Below are positions 8,848 to 20,302 of a stretch of 64,000 bases of DNA, in pieces. Positions within the stretch are counted from its first letter, which is position 1. Each line of letters begins with the position of its first letter. The stretch lies in NCBI GenBank assembly GCA_001942185.1, contig MKJV01000082.1, forward strand, positions 1-64,000. Reading direction: 5' to 3'. The stretch comes from Pseudonocardia sp. CNS-004 (GTDB lineage: Bacteria; Actinomycetota; Actinomycetes; Mycobacteriales; Pseudonocardiaceae). The position numbers and the translations under genes were made by a program. Below the pieces are notes generated by a model that saw nothing but the letters and a program-made list of their open reading frames with translations, had not been told where the DNA came from and did no database searches.

Positions 8848-10982
8848 ATGGGTGCCGGCTACGACAAGGACGCCGTACGCGACGTCCTCGACAAAGCGCT
8901 GGCGGAGGGCCGGGACTCGCTGACCGCCCCCGAGGGCCGGCGCGTGTGCGAGGCGTACGGGATCCCGACCCCCGGTGAGGGCCTGGCGAGCACCGCCGAC
9001 GCCGCCGTCAACCTGGCCGCCGAGCTGGGCGGCCCGGTGGTGATGAAGATCGTCTCGCCGGACATCCTGCACAAGACGGAGGCCGGCGGCGTCAAGGTCG
9101 GGATCTCCGGCGAGGAGGCCGCCCGCGCCGCTTCGACGAGATCGTGGCGAACGCGAAGGCGTACAACGCCGACGCCGCCATCGACGGCGTCCAGGTCCAG
9201 CAGATGCTGAGCGGCGGCCAGGAAGTGATCATCGGGGCCACCACGGACCCGACGTTCGGCAAGGTGGTGCTCTTCGGCCTCGGCGGCGTGCTCGTCGAGG
9301 TACTCAAGGACGTCACGTTCCGGCTCGCCCCGGTGGATGGCACCACCGCCCACGACATGCTCGACGACATCCAGGCCGCCGAGGTACTCAAGGGTGCCCG
9401 CGGCGCGGAACCGGCCGACGCCGACGCGCTCGCCGACATCATCCGCCGGCTGTCCGACCTGGTCACCGACTTCCCGCAGATCCGCGAGTTCGACCTCAAC
9501 CCGGTGTTCGCACGGCCGGACGGCGCATCCGCGGCCGACGTGCGCATCCTGCTCGACGCCGAGGAGCCCGCACAGCCGGTGCAGTACAGCCAGGAGGAGA
9601 TCCTGGCGACGATGAACCGGATGATGCGGCCGAGAGCGGTGGCCGTCATCGGGGCGTCCGCCGAGAACGGCAAGATCGGCAACTCCGTGATGAAGAACCT
9701 CATCAACGGGGGCTACGCGGGCGAGATCTACCCCATCAACCCGAAGGCCGACGAGATCCTCGGGAAGAAGGCGTACAAGAACATCGGTGACGTGCCCGGC
9801 GACGTCGACGTGGCGGTGTTCGCCGTGCCGGCCAAGTTCGTACCGCAGGCGCTGCGCGAGGTGGGCGAGAAGAACGTGCCCGCCGCGGTGCTGATCCCCT
9901 CGGGATTCGGCGAGACCGGCAACCACGAGCTGCAGGACGAGATCGTGAAGATCGGCCGCGAGCACGGCGTGCGCCTGCTCGGGCCGAACATCTACGGCTA
10001 CTACTACACGCCGCAGAACCTCTGTGCGACGTTCTGCACGCCCTACGACGTCAAGGGTGGCGTCGCGCTGACGTCGCAGTCCGGCGGCATCGGCATGGCG
10101 ATCCTCGGGTTCGCCCGCACCACGAAGACCGGCGTCTCGGCCATCGTCGGCCTCGGCAACAAGTCCGACCTCGACGAGGACGACCTGCTCACCTACTTCG
10201 AGCAGGACGACGACACCAACGTCGTCGCGATGCACCTCGAGGACCTCAAGGACGGCCGGGCGTTCGTCGACGCGGCGCAGCGCATCACCAAGAAGAAGCC
10301 GGTGGTCGTACTGAAAGCCGGCCGCACCGCGATGGGGGCCCGGGCAGCGGGCTCGCACACCGGCGCGCTGGCCGGGGACGACAAGGTCTACGACGACATC
10401 CTGCGCCAGTCCGGGGTCGTACGGGCGTACTCGCTCAACGACATGCTCGAGTTCGCCCGTGGCATCCCGGTGCTGCCGACACCGAAGGGCGAGAACGTCG
10501 TCATCATCACCGGCGCGGGCGGATCCGGCGTACTGCTGTCCGACGCGATCGTCGACAACGGCATGTCGCTGATGGAGATCCCGCCGGACCTCGACGAGGC
10601 GTTCCGGAAGTTCATCCCGCCGTTCGGCGCCGCGGGCAACCCGATCGACATCACCGGCGGCGAGCCGCCCTCGACCTACGAGGCCACGATCCGGCTCGGC
10701 CTCGAGGACGACCGGATCCACGCGCTGGTCCTCGGCTACTGGCACACGATCGTGACCCCGCCGATGGTCTTCGCCGAGCTCACCGCACGCGTGGTGGCCG
10801 AGGCACGGGAGAAGGGGATCGAGAAGCCGGTCGTGGCGTCCCTCGCGGGCGACACCGAGGTGGAGGAGGCGAGCACGTACCTCTACGACCACGGGGTCGT
10901 CGCCTACCCGTACACGACCGAGAAGCCGGTGGCCGTGCTCGGGGCGAAGTACCGCTGGGCGCGTAGTGCCGGTCTCGTCTGA
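8848..10982 (+). CDS. ADP-forming acyl-CoA synthetase (fused beta-alpha acetate-CoA ligase type), one frame break
   Basis: About 711 residues. The N-terminal third is an ATP-grasp domain (VVMKIVSPDILHKTEAGGVKVG). It is followed by a CoA-binding Rossmann domain (PRAVAVIGASAENGKIGNSV) and succinyl-CoA-ligase-like domains with SQSGGIGMAILG and the likely phosphohistidine in GSHTGALAGDD. Such fused enzymes make acyl-CoA from acid, CoA and ATP. The frame breaks near 9130 (AARA to FDEIVANAKAYN). The beta-then-alpha order is the reverse of most PatZ/Acd proteins but occurs in actinobacteria. Its operon position suggests that it activates the acid used by the ThDP lyase, or recovers formate/acetate as CoA-thioester; the substrate is unknown. 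Confidence 0.75.
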
Positions 10983-11213
10983 GCAGATGTAGAAGGGCTG
11001 GCACTGAGCCCGGTTCGGCCCGGTACCGAAAGCGCATCGCGTACCGGGAAGGTAGGCCCGGCCGGTAGCCTGGGGACCTCGCCCACCCGCCAGGGCCGAC
11101 CGGGCCGGTCGGCAGGCGATTCGTCATATGTTCCACACGAGGAGGAAGTCGCGGAAAGGCAGGGTCGGCGGGTAGGCCCCCACTCAGGAGATCCCAATGG
11201 AGAGGTCCCAGCA

Positions 11214-12703
11214 GTGACGACTTCAAAAGAACCCGACGCCGCGTCGGGTGATCCGACCGCCACCGACACACGCGTATGGCACGCTGGTGGCCTAGCTCCG
11301 ATGCCCATCCGGAAGCTTCCGGATGCACCCCCCTCCGTCCACCTCCTCGGCCCGACGGTATTCCTCGTCGCGCTCGGTGTGGGTATGGGCGAGTCGTACA
11401 TGTGGCCACGACTCGTGCTGCTGTTCGGGCCCGAGATCCGGTGGCTGTTCCTGATCGGTGTCACGCTGCAGGCGTTCGTCCTGCTGGAGATGGCGCGTTA
11501 TGCCATGGCGACCGGTGAGTCCATCTTCACCGGCGCGGCGCGCGTCTTCAAACCGATCATGTGGTTCTTCTTCACGATCGCGATCCTCATCTACATCTGG
11601 CCGGGTCACCTCTCGGCCGGCGCGAGCGCGTTCGAACAGGCCACCGGTGTCCCGTGGCAGGTGACCGCCACCATCGGCATGCTGCTGGTCGGCACGCTGT
11701 TCACGCTCGCCAAGGTGATCTACGACCTCGTGGAGAAGATCCTCGGACTCCTGATCGGCTGCCTCGTGGTCGGGACGGCGATCATCGCCTCGCTGGTCGG
11801 CAACTTCGACGATCTGAGCTCCACGATCGCGGGCATGTTCGCGTTCGGCTTCATCCCGGCCGAGGCGCACACCGCCGAGTGGTTCCCGATCATCGTCGGT
11901 TCGATCGCGTTCGCGGGCTTCGGGTATGCAGCAGATGTGGTACACGCTGCACCTGCGGGAGAGCGGCGCCGGGATGGGTGCGCACGTGCCGAAGGTGCGC
12001 GGTCTCCCCGGGCGGGGGCGGAGGAGGAGCGCTCCGCGACCGGCTTCATGTTCGACACCGACGATCCGGAAGAGCTGGCGAAGTGGAAGGGCTGGCGCAG
12101 GTGGGTCACGTTCGACGCCATCCTGCTCTTCTGGGGCATCACGATGCTCGTCACGATCTCGTTCACCGTGCTCGCCCGCGCGGCGGCGCGACAGAACCCG
12201 GCCGTCGTCGACGAACTGCGCAACGGCGAGCGGGAAGCGGCGCTGCTGGCGATGTCGGACTCCTTCGGCTCGGTCGGCCTTCCGGTGCTCGGCACGGTGT
12301 TCCTGCTGTTCATCGCGCTGATCGGCCTGAATGCCACGCTGGGTCTGTTCGACTCGTTCGCCCGCGGCAGTCGGACATGGCATACACCTTCATCCCGTCC
12401 TTGCGGAAGTTCGGCATGTCCCGCCTGTACGGGTACTTCCTGTGGTTCGTGATCGCCTTCGGGATCATCATCCTGTGGGGGGGCCCGGCCGACGGCCCCG
12501 AGGCGATCCTGGACGTCCTCGCGTTCCTGTCCGCGTTCGCCATGGGTGCGTACTGCATCGTGCTCTTGCTGGTGAACAACAGGATGTTGCCCAAGCCGAT
12601 CCGTCCGAAGTGGTGGACCAACGCCATCATCGGCTTCGGTGCGGTGTTCTACCTGGGCGCGTTGTTCTACAGCCTGGCCGTCTTCGGCGCCCTCCCGGAC
12701 TGA
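11214..12703 (+). CDS. Nramp-family-like membrane transporter lacking the canonical DPG motif (several frame breaks)
   Basis: Joined length about 496 residues with 11 or so hydrophobic segments. The first segment LGPTVFLVALGVGMGES aligns with the Nramp GPG-DPGN helix, but the metal-binding Asp-Pro-Gly-Asn is replaced. The next helices (EIRWLFLIGVTLQAFVLLEMARYAMATGES) also follow Nramp. The frame changes near 11930, 12020 and 12370; each side matches one continuous protein ending at TGA 12701-12703. The start is GTG 11214, with a GGAGAGG upstream. It follows the CoA-ligase operon after 230 bp. Substrate may be a metal, or an organic acid given the missing metal ligands and the context. Confidence 0.65.
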
Positions 12704-12704
12704 C

Positions 12705-13300
12705 ATGAATATCCGGATCGCACGTCAGCTCGCCGAGATCGGCGCCCCCGGCGCCGTGATCGGCGTGCTCGCGGGCGCGTGGTCGGGGCGTTGGCCGGCA
12801 TCGTCGGCCAACCCCTCGGCTGGGCGCTCACCGGTGCCGTGATGCTCGCCGTACCACTCGCCATCGTCGGCGGCTGCTACGGCGTGCTCACCGGGCTCGG
12901 ACATGCCAAGCCCGGCATGTTCACGCCTGCGGCGGTGCTCTGGCTGGTGGGCTTCCCGCTCTCCCGCCTGTGGCACGAGACGATGACACCCGTCGTGCTG
13001 GGTGGTCCTGCCACCCCGCCTGATGACGTCATCACATTCCTGCTGTACCAGGCGTTGGTCAGCATGGGCTTTGCGATCGGGTTCATCTGGCTCTACGAGC
13101 GGATCATCCCCGGATGGTTGGCTCAGATCAAGGACCACAATCCCTACGCCGAGCGCGTGTACGCCCGCTACATCGCCCACGCCGAACACATGTGGAACCT
13201 CCGGGAGCAGAGACGCGCTCGCCGCCAGGCGGGGCATTCTCCCGGGCAGCTGGGTCCCCCAGGGGGCACCACCAAGGTGAGGGCCAAGCGGTCCTCGTGA
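12705..13300 (+). CDS. Small membrane protein coupled to the Nramp-like transporter (one frame break)
   Basis: About 198 residues, starting one base after the transporter stop, so probably translationally coupled. The N-terminus (MNIRIARQLAEIGAPGAVIG) and the rest (VVGALAGIVGQPLGWAL) are in different frames; the shift is near 12779. Three or four hydrophobic segments are followed by a charged cytoplasmic tail (HAEHMWNLREQRRARR). I do not recognise a family. Position suggests an accessory subunit of the transporter. Confidence 0.6.
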
Positions 13301-13302
13301 CG

Positions 13303-13335
13303 ATCGGCGCGGCGGAGACTCTCCGCCGCGCCGAT
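13303..13335 (+). terminator. Strong hairpin terminator
   Basis: Perfect 15-bp stem (ATCGGCGCGGCGGAG and its complement) with a three-base ACT loop, starting 3 bp after the stop of the small membrane protein and followed by TGTTG. It closes the operon that contains the transporter. Confidence 0.75.
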
Positions 13336-13390
13336 TGTTGACCGGACAGACGCCGGCGGCAGCAGGGCGTCCCTTCCTCTGGAGAGAGAG

Positions 13391-14395
13391 ATGAGCATCC
13401 CGACCTGGGCGTGGATCGCGACGATCGCGGCCTTCCTCGCCGTGATCGCATTCGACTTCTACCTCGTGGCCCGCAACCCGCGCGATCCGTCGATGCGCGA
13501 GTCGACGATCTGGGTCGTCGTCTACGTCTCCCTCGCCATCGCCTTCGGCATCGGCGTGACCGCGGTCGCCGGACCGCAGTACGGCGGCGAGTTCTTCGCA
13601 GGCTGGATCACCGAGTACTCGCTGTCGGTGGACAACCTGTTCATCTTCGTGCTGATCATGAGCCGATTCGCGGTGCCCCGGGAGTACCGGCAGAAGGTGC
13701 TGCTGATCGGCATCGTGATCGCGCTGGTGCTGCGTGGCATCTTCATCGCGCTCGGCGCGGAGGCCATCTCGCGCTTCGACTGGATGTTCTACCTGTTCGG
13801 CGCGTTCCTCATCTACACGGCCTGGAAGCTGATCCGGCACGGCGACGAGGACGAGGACTTCGAGGAGAACCGCGCGCTGCGCCTCGTCCGGCGGGCGGTG
13901 CCCTCCACCGACCGGTACGAGGGCGCCCGGATGACCACCGTCGTCGACGGTCGCCGGCTGGTCACCCCGATGCTCATCGTGATGGTCGCGATCGGCACCA
14001 CCGACCTGCTGTTCGCCCTCGACTCCATCCCCGCGATCTTCGGCCTCACCCAGGAGCCGTACCTGGTGTTCACCGCCAACGCCTTCGCGCTGATGGGGCT
14101 CCGCCAGCTGTTCTTCCTGATCGGTGGCCTGCTCGACCGGCTCGTGTACCTCAGCAAGGGCCTCGCGTTCATCCTCGCCTTCATCGGCCTGAAGCTGATC
14201 TTCGAGGCGGCGCACCACCACGGCGTCAGCTGGGCGCCCGAGGTGCCGATCCTCGTCTCGCTCGGGGTCATCGTCGGCACGCTGGTCGTCACGACCGTGG
14301 CCAGCCTGGCCAAGTCACGCCGCGACGAGCGCGCCACGCAGCAGCAGGCCGATCGGGACGGGACCGACCCGCTGGAGCACTCCGGCAAGCACTGA
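13391..14395 (+). CDS. TerC family integral membrane protein (Alx/metal-exporter type)
   Basis: Intact 334-residue protein with about nine hydrophobic segments. TerC signatures are EYSLSVDNLFIF near residue 77 and the second acidic membrane motif TTDLLFALDSIPAIFG. Several family members export Mn2+ or act at membrane-coupled metal homeostasis. The C-terminus is charged and cytoplasmic. A purine-rich GGAGAGAGAG precedes the ATG. It lies between a terminator and the Ca2+/H+ antiporter gene, suggesting a cation-handling pair. No manganese riboswitch was recognised upstream. Confidence 0.85.
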   Translation: MSIPTWAWIATIAAFLAVIAFDFYLVARNPRDPSMRESTIWVVVYVSLAIAFGIGVTAVAGPQYGGEFFAGWITEYSLSVDNLFIFVLIMSRFAVPREYRQKVLLIGIVIALVLRGIFIALGAEAISRFDWMFYLFGAFLIYTAWKLIRHGDEDEDFEENRALRLVRRAVPSTDRYEGARMTTVVDGRRLVTPMLIVMVAIGTTDLLFALDSIPAIFGLTQEPYLVFTANAFALMGLRQLFFLIGGLLDRLVYLSKGLAFILAFIGLKLIFEAAHHHGVSWAPEVPILVSLGVIVGTLVVTTVASLAKSRRDERATQQQADRDGTDPLEHSGKH

Positions 14396-14522
14396 CCGGC
14401 TCGGGGTCCGAGCCGAGTATCGACGAACACAACATCAGGACGGAGCGCCTGGCCCTGCCTACTGTCGTAGCGAGACGCCGCGCAACGCAGCAGTGGTCCG
14501 CTGCGGGATTGGATCATCGAAC

Positions 14523-15649
14523 GTGAGTCACCAACTCAGCGGTGGGGTCCGGACCACGCCGGGCGCCGGGAACGCGACGTGGGGCGTGCGCCTCGGGGTG
14601 TTCCTGCGACATCGGGTCCTGCGCGGCACGAACCTCCTGTGGGCATCCCTCGTGCTCGTGCCGGTCGACATCGTCGCCGGATCGCCGGGATGGGCCACGT
14701 CGGGCTGTTCGTCCTGTCGGTGCTCGCGCTCATCCCACTGGCGTGGATCATCGGTGAGGCCACGGAGCAGATCGGCGAGTTCACCGGCCCGGCGATCGCC
14801 GGCCTGCTCAACGCGACGTTCGGGAACGCCCCGGAGCTCATCATCTCGCTGTTCGCGGTCAGCGGCGGGCTGTTCGAGGTCGTGAGGGGCTCGCTGGCGG
14901 GCAGCGTCATCGGCAACCTGCTGCTCGTGCTCGGCTGCTCGCTCGTGGCAGGGGGCCGGGGCCGGATCGATCGCCGCACCGCCTACAACACCCTCTCCAT
15001 GGTGGCCGTCTCGATCGGTCTGTTCGCGGTCGCGACCGCGGCGGCCGATGCGGATTCGGGCTCGGGCGTACCCGTCGTGTCGGTCGTCGTCGCGGGCGCG
15101 CTCTTCGGCACCTACGTCTTCGTGACAGTCCGGTCCGTGCGTCAGGAACACCGCAAGCACAAGGAGGAGGGCGGCACGGGCGATCCCGACTGGTCGTTGA
15201 CCAGGGCTGTGGTGACGCTCGGCCTCGCGACACTCGCGACCGTGGCCGTCTCGGAGGTGCTCACCGGATCCGTCGAGGCCTTCGGCCAGGCCGCAGGGCT
15301 CTCCGACGCGTTCGTCGCGGCCGTCATCGTGGCAATCGCGGGCAACGCGGCCGAGCACGGCGGGGCCGTCGTGATCGCCGCCCGCGGGAACGTACTGCTG
15401 GCCTCGGAGATCGGGCTGCAGTCCGCGGCACAGGTGGCGACCGGCCTCATCCCGGCCGTCGTGCTGCTGTCGCTGGTGGTCAACCCCATGGCGCTCGTGT
15501 TCAGCCCGGTCGAGTTCCTCGGCATGGCCGTCGCCACGGCCGTACCGGCGCTGCTGCTCGTCCGCGGCAGGTCGTCGCGGCAACGCGGTATCGCCCTCTG
15601 CGTCACCTACGCGGCAGTCGTGGCGGCCTTCTACGCACTGGCCGGGTAG
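14523..15649 (+). CDS. CaCA-family Ca2+/H+ antiporter (one frame break)
   Basis: About 375 residues, CAX/ChaA type. Two inverted alpha repeats are visible: LLNATFGNAPELIISL in the first half and VAIAGNAAEHGGAV in the second, carrying the exchange-site glutamates. Eleven hydrophobic segments are expected. The N-terminal part (GTG 14523; LVPVDIVA) joins the rest (RIAGMGHVGLFVLSVL) across a one-base shift near 14677. Role: H+-driven extrusion of Ca2+ (or other divalent cations). It converges on acs with a shared terminator. Confidence 0.8.
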
Positions 15650-15664
15650 GTCCTCCACACCGGC

Positions 15665-15711
15665 ACACGGCGGAGCCGCCCGTCCCCGAGGGGGCGGCGG
15701 CTCCGCCGTGT
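15665..15711. terminator. Bidirectional terminator between antiporter gene and acs
   Basis: Perfect 16-bp stem (ACACGGCGGAGCCGCC and its complement), loop of 15 bases, lying midway between two converging stops. Confidence 0.7.
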
Positions 15712-15717
15712 CCGGGC

Positions 15718-17696
<1,979 letters not shown>

Positions 17697-17950
17697 CAGT
17701 GCCCTCCTGGTCCTGGGCGTCACGCCGGGCGTCAGCGCCCGGCTCCACATCGTGATACGTGCTGTTCGACGCTAGTGCGCCGCCCCGTCCAACGCACCGT
17801 CGGTCTGGACAGGTGGGGGCATTTCGGCAGACGGTCGACGGACGGCCGACCGGCGGCCGGGCAACGGCGCGCCCCTGGCCGGGTTCTCCCCGCCCCGCGA
17901 GTCGGGGTCTGGGTGCACGCGAGTCGGGGACCGGGTGACAGCATGCGCGG

Positions 17951-18692
17951 ATGGCCGTGACCACCGACCCGTTGGCTCCGCTGCTCGAGCTGCCCGGGGT
18001 TCCCGAGGCCGTCGCACGGGCGCGGGACGCGCTCGTCGCGGTGCACAACCACCCCGTCAACCGGCGGGGGTGGCCTGCGAGCGCGGCCGAGGCGAGCCTG
18101 CGGGCGGCCGCGCGTCCGCCGCGCTGGACGGGGCCGCGCTCGCGTCCGACGACGCCGTGACCGATCCCGTGCTCGCGGGTGCGGTTCGCGCAGCAGAGGA
18201 GGCCGGGCGGCTGCTCGGCGCCTGGCGCAGCTCCCCGCTGCAGGCGCTCGCCAGGCTGCACGTCGTGGCGGCGGCCGACCTCGTGGCACCGGACCGCCAC
18301 GAGGCGGAGCTCGGCCGCCCCCGCACCGGCGAAGGGGTGGCGGCCCGGCTCGGCATGCTCGCCGACCTCGTCACGGGCGGCACGCGGGCGCCGGCGCCGG
18401 TGGTCGTCGCGGTGGTGCACGGGGAGCTGCTCGCCCTCGCCCCGTTCACGACGGCCAACGGGGTGATCGCACGGGCCGCCGCCCGGCTCACCGCGGTGGC
18501 CGCGGGCCTCGACCCGAAGGGCCTCGCCGTGCCGGAGGTGGGTCATCTGCGCCACGCCGCGCAGTACCGCGACGCGGCCGCAGCGTTCGCGGGCGCACCC
18601 GGGACGGGGTGCGGGAGTGGATCCTGCACTGCTGCGCGCAGTGGGAGGCGGGTGCGCGGGAAGGCACCTCGATCGCCGACGCCCGAACATAG
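17951..18692 (+). CDS. Conserved actinobacterial protein of unknown function (two frame breaks)
   Basis: About 247 residues when the frames are joined (shifts near 18085 and 18605). N-terminus MAVTTDPLAPLLELPGV; middle LARLHVVAAADLVAP; a TANGVIARAAARLT stretch; C-terminus REWILHCCAQWEAG. It is mostly helical and has no signal peptide. Relatives beside acs in this group are often labelled oxidoreductase or Fic-related, but I cannot see a nucleotide-binding or intact Fic motif and assign no function. It is divergent from acs across 250 bp. Confidence 0.5.
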
Positions 18693-19166
18693 GCCGAACT
18701 CGGCCTGCGGCCGTCGCATGATCGGCGGAAGCGGTGCCAGGGCGTCAGAGCCGTCGCCCTCGGATCACTTCCGGTGATCACGTCGCCGGTCACCCGGTTC
18801 CCCCACAACGAGACGGGCGGCACTCCCGTGGAGGAGCACCGCCCGCCTGCGCAGGAAGACCGAGATCCAGGCGTGCACTACGTGTCGTGGTTGTGGCCTC
18901 GGCGTCCGGCGTCCCGGTACGCAGGCCCACGACGACATGCCTCCCGCGGCGTGCTGTGCGTGGAGCGCCCGACCTTCCCGCACGGAGCCCTGGTCGGGGT
19001 GGACGGGTGCTTCTCTACCGCACCGCCCCTGGCCGATCAGAGGTCCGTACGGCTCTTTGTAGTCGGTGACCCGGAGCACAGCAAGGGGCGCCGAGAGGTG
19101 CACCGGTTCAGGCACGCAGGGTGGCGATCAGAGACCGCGCTGCCACCCTCAGGAACCCCATCCTGC
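18693..19166. other. 474-bp region with no convincing gene
   Basis: Short frames run through it on both strands, but none has a family-like sequence, a good ribosome site or consistent actinobacterial codon bias. An 8-bp inverted repeat AGGGTGGC/GCCACCCT at 19118-19149 lies just downstream of the HAD phosphatase stop and may be its terminator. No tRNA fold was found. Confidence 0.4.
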
Positions 19167-19985
19167 TCAGGAGCGGACCGGTCGCCGCCACGCGTACCAG
19201 CCCACGGCCGCGAGCGCTGCCGCCGCGCCGACCCCCGCCGCCGTGAGCGTGGTGCGCAGCGGCGGGCGCCGGAACCGCAGCGCGACCGGATCGGCGAACG
19301 TCAGCACGGGCCAGCCGCGTTCCTCGGCCTCCCGGCGCAGCGCCCGGTCGGGGTTGACCACCGTGGGGTGCCCGACGGCCTCGAGCAGGGGCAGGTCGGT
19401 GATCGAGTCGGAGTAGGCGCGGCAGTCCTCGAGGCGATACCCGCGCTCGGCTGCGACCTGGCGCGCTGCCTGGGCCTTCTCCTCGCCGTAGCAGTAGTAG
19501 TCGATCACTCCGGTGTACCTGCCGTCGAGGACACCCATGCGGGTGGCGACGCAGCGGTCGGCCCCGACGAGCGCGGCGATCGGCTCGACGACCTCGAGGC
19601 CGGACGCCGAGAGCACGACGACCTCGTCACCGCCGGCACGGTGCTCGGCGATCAGCTCGGTGGCCTCGGCGTAGACCATCGGTTCGACGATGTCGTGCAG
19701 CGTCTCGGCGACGATGCTGCGGATCTGCGCCACCTCCCAGCCGGTGCACAGCGCGGTGATGCGCTTGCGCAGGAGGTCCATCGTGTCCGCGTCGGCTCCG
19801 GCCAGCACGAGCAGTAACTGAGCGTAACCGCTTCGGAGGGCCGCGCGCCTGCTGATGAGCCCTTGCCTGCGGAACGGTCTGCTGAACGCGAGTGCGCTCG
19901 ACCCGGCGATGATGGTCTTGTCGAGGTCGAAGAACGCCGCGGCGCCGGAGCGGGCGGGCAGCTGCGGGGGGAGCGCACCGGACAC
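19167..19985 (-). CDS. HAD-IB family phosphatase with C-terminal membrane anchor (Rv3661-like)
   Basis: HAD hydrolase of the SerB-like IB subfamily. Motif I is AAFFDLDKTIIAGSS, motif II is VVVLSASG, and motif III/IV is ...YSDSITDLPLLEAVGHP. A hydrophobic segment near the C-terminus (LTAAGVGAAAALAAVGWYAW) suggests membrane anchoring. The GTG at 19985 is preferred: the frame is open to 20147, but that extension is atypical and runs into terminator-like hairpins. In mycobacteria this gene neighbours ssd; here a sugar island separates the two. The physiological substrate is unknown (phosphoserine and phospholipid-type substrates occur in the family). Confidence 0.8.
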   Translation of the reverse strand: MSGALPPQLPARSGAAAFFDLDKTIIAGSSALAFSRPFRRQGLISRRAALRSGYAQLLLVLAGADADTMDLLRKRITALCTGWEVAQIRSIVAETLHDIVEPMVYAEATELIAEHRAGGDEVVVLSASGLEVVEPIAALVGADRCVATRMGVLDGRYTGVIDYYCYGEEKAQAARQVAAERGYRLEDCRAYSDSITDLPLLEAVGHPTVVNPDRALRREAEERGWPVLTFADPVALRFRRPPLRTTLTAAGVGAAAALAAVGWYAWRRPVRS

Positions 19986-20116
19986 CCGGCCGAGCTTGCC
20001 AGACCGGCCCGGAAAACCGGCCTCCCGCACCGACACCACCCCACTTGCTTCGGTCAGAAACGCGCGGACGCGCTCGTCAGGGGCTACGATGGGGCTGTCC
20101 GGCTGTGTCCGGACAC

Positions 20117-20180
20117 GGTTCAGCTCGACCCCCCGGAGCTGAACCACCGACGGCCCCCGCCAATCCCCCCTGGCGGGGGC
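20117..20180 (-). terminator. Two consecutive hairpins downstream of the sugar operon
   Basis: GGTTCAGCTC/GAGCTGAACC (20117-20145) and GCCCCCGCCA/TGGCGGGGGC (20153-20180), both perfect 10-bp stems. In the minus direction they follow the glycoside hydrolase stop at 20303, so they probably end that operon and separate it from the HAD gene. Confidence 0.55.
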
Positions 20181-20302
20181 GTCCCATGTGCAGACCGGGT
20201 GTGGGGTCGACTACCGAGCGTTCTCCGACGACGCCGCGGACCGCCGCCGGAGGCGACACACGGCCCGCGGCGGGACGATGACGGTCGGCGACGACCGGTG
20301 GG

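Noticed and set aside
10983..11213. Possible metal riboswitch (yybP-ykoY or M-box) upstream of the Nramp-like gene
   Set aside because: I could not find the conserved core sequences; only generic GC-rich inverted repeats are present.
18774..19817. 347-codon plus-strand frame across the gap and the HAD gene
   Set aside because: It overlaps the HAD phosphatase antis­ense, has no ribosome site and no recognisable domain.
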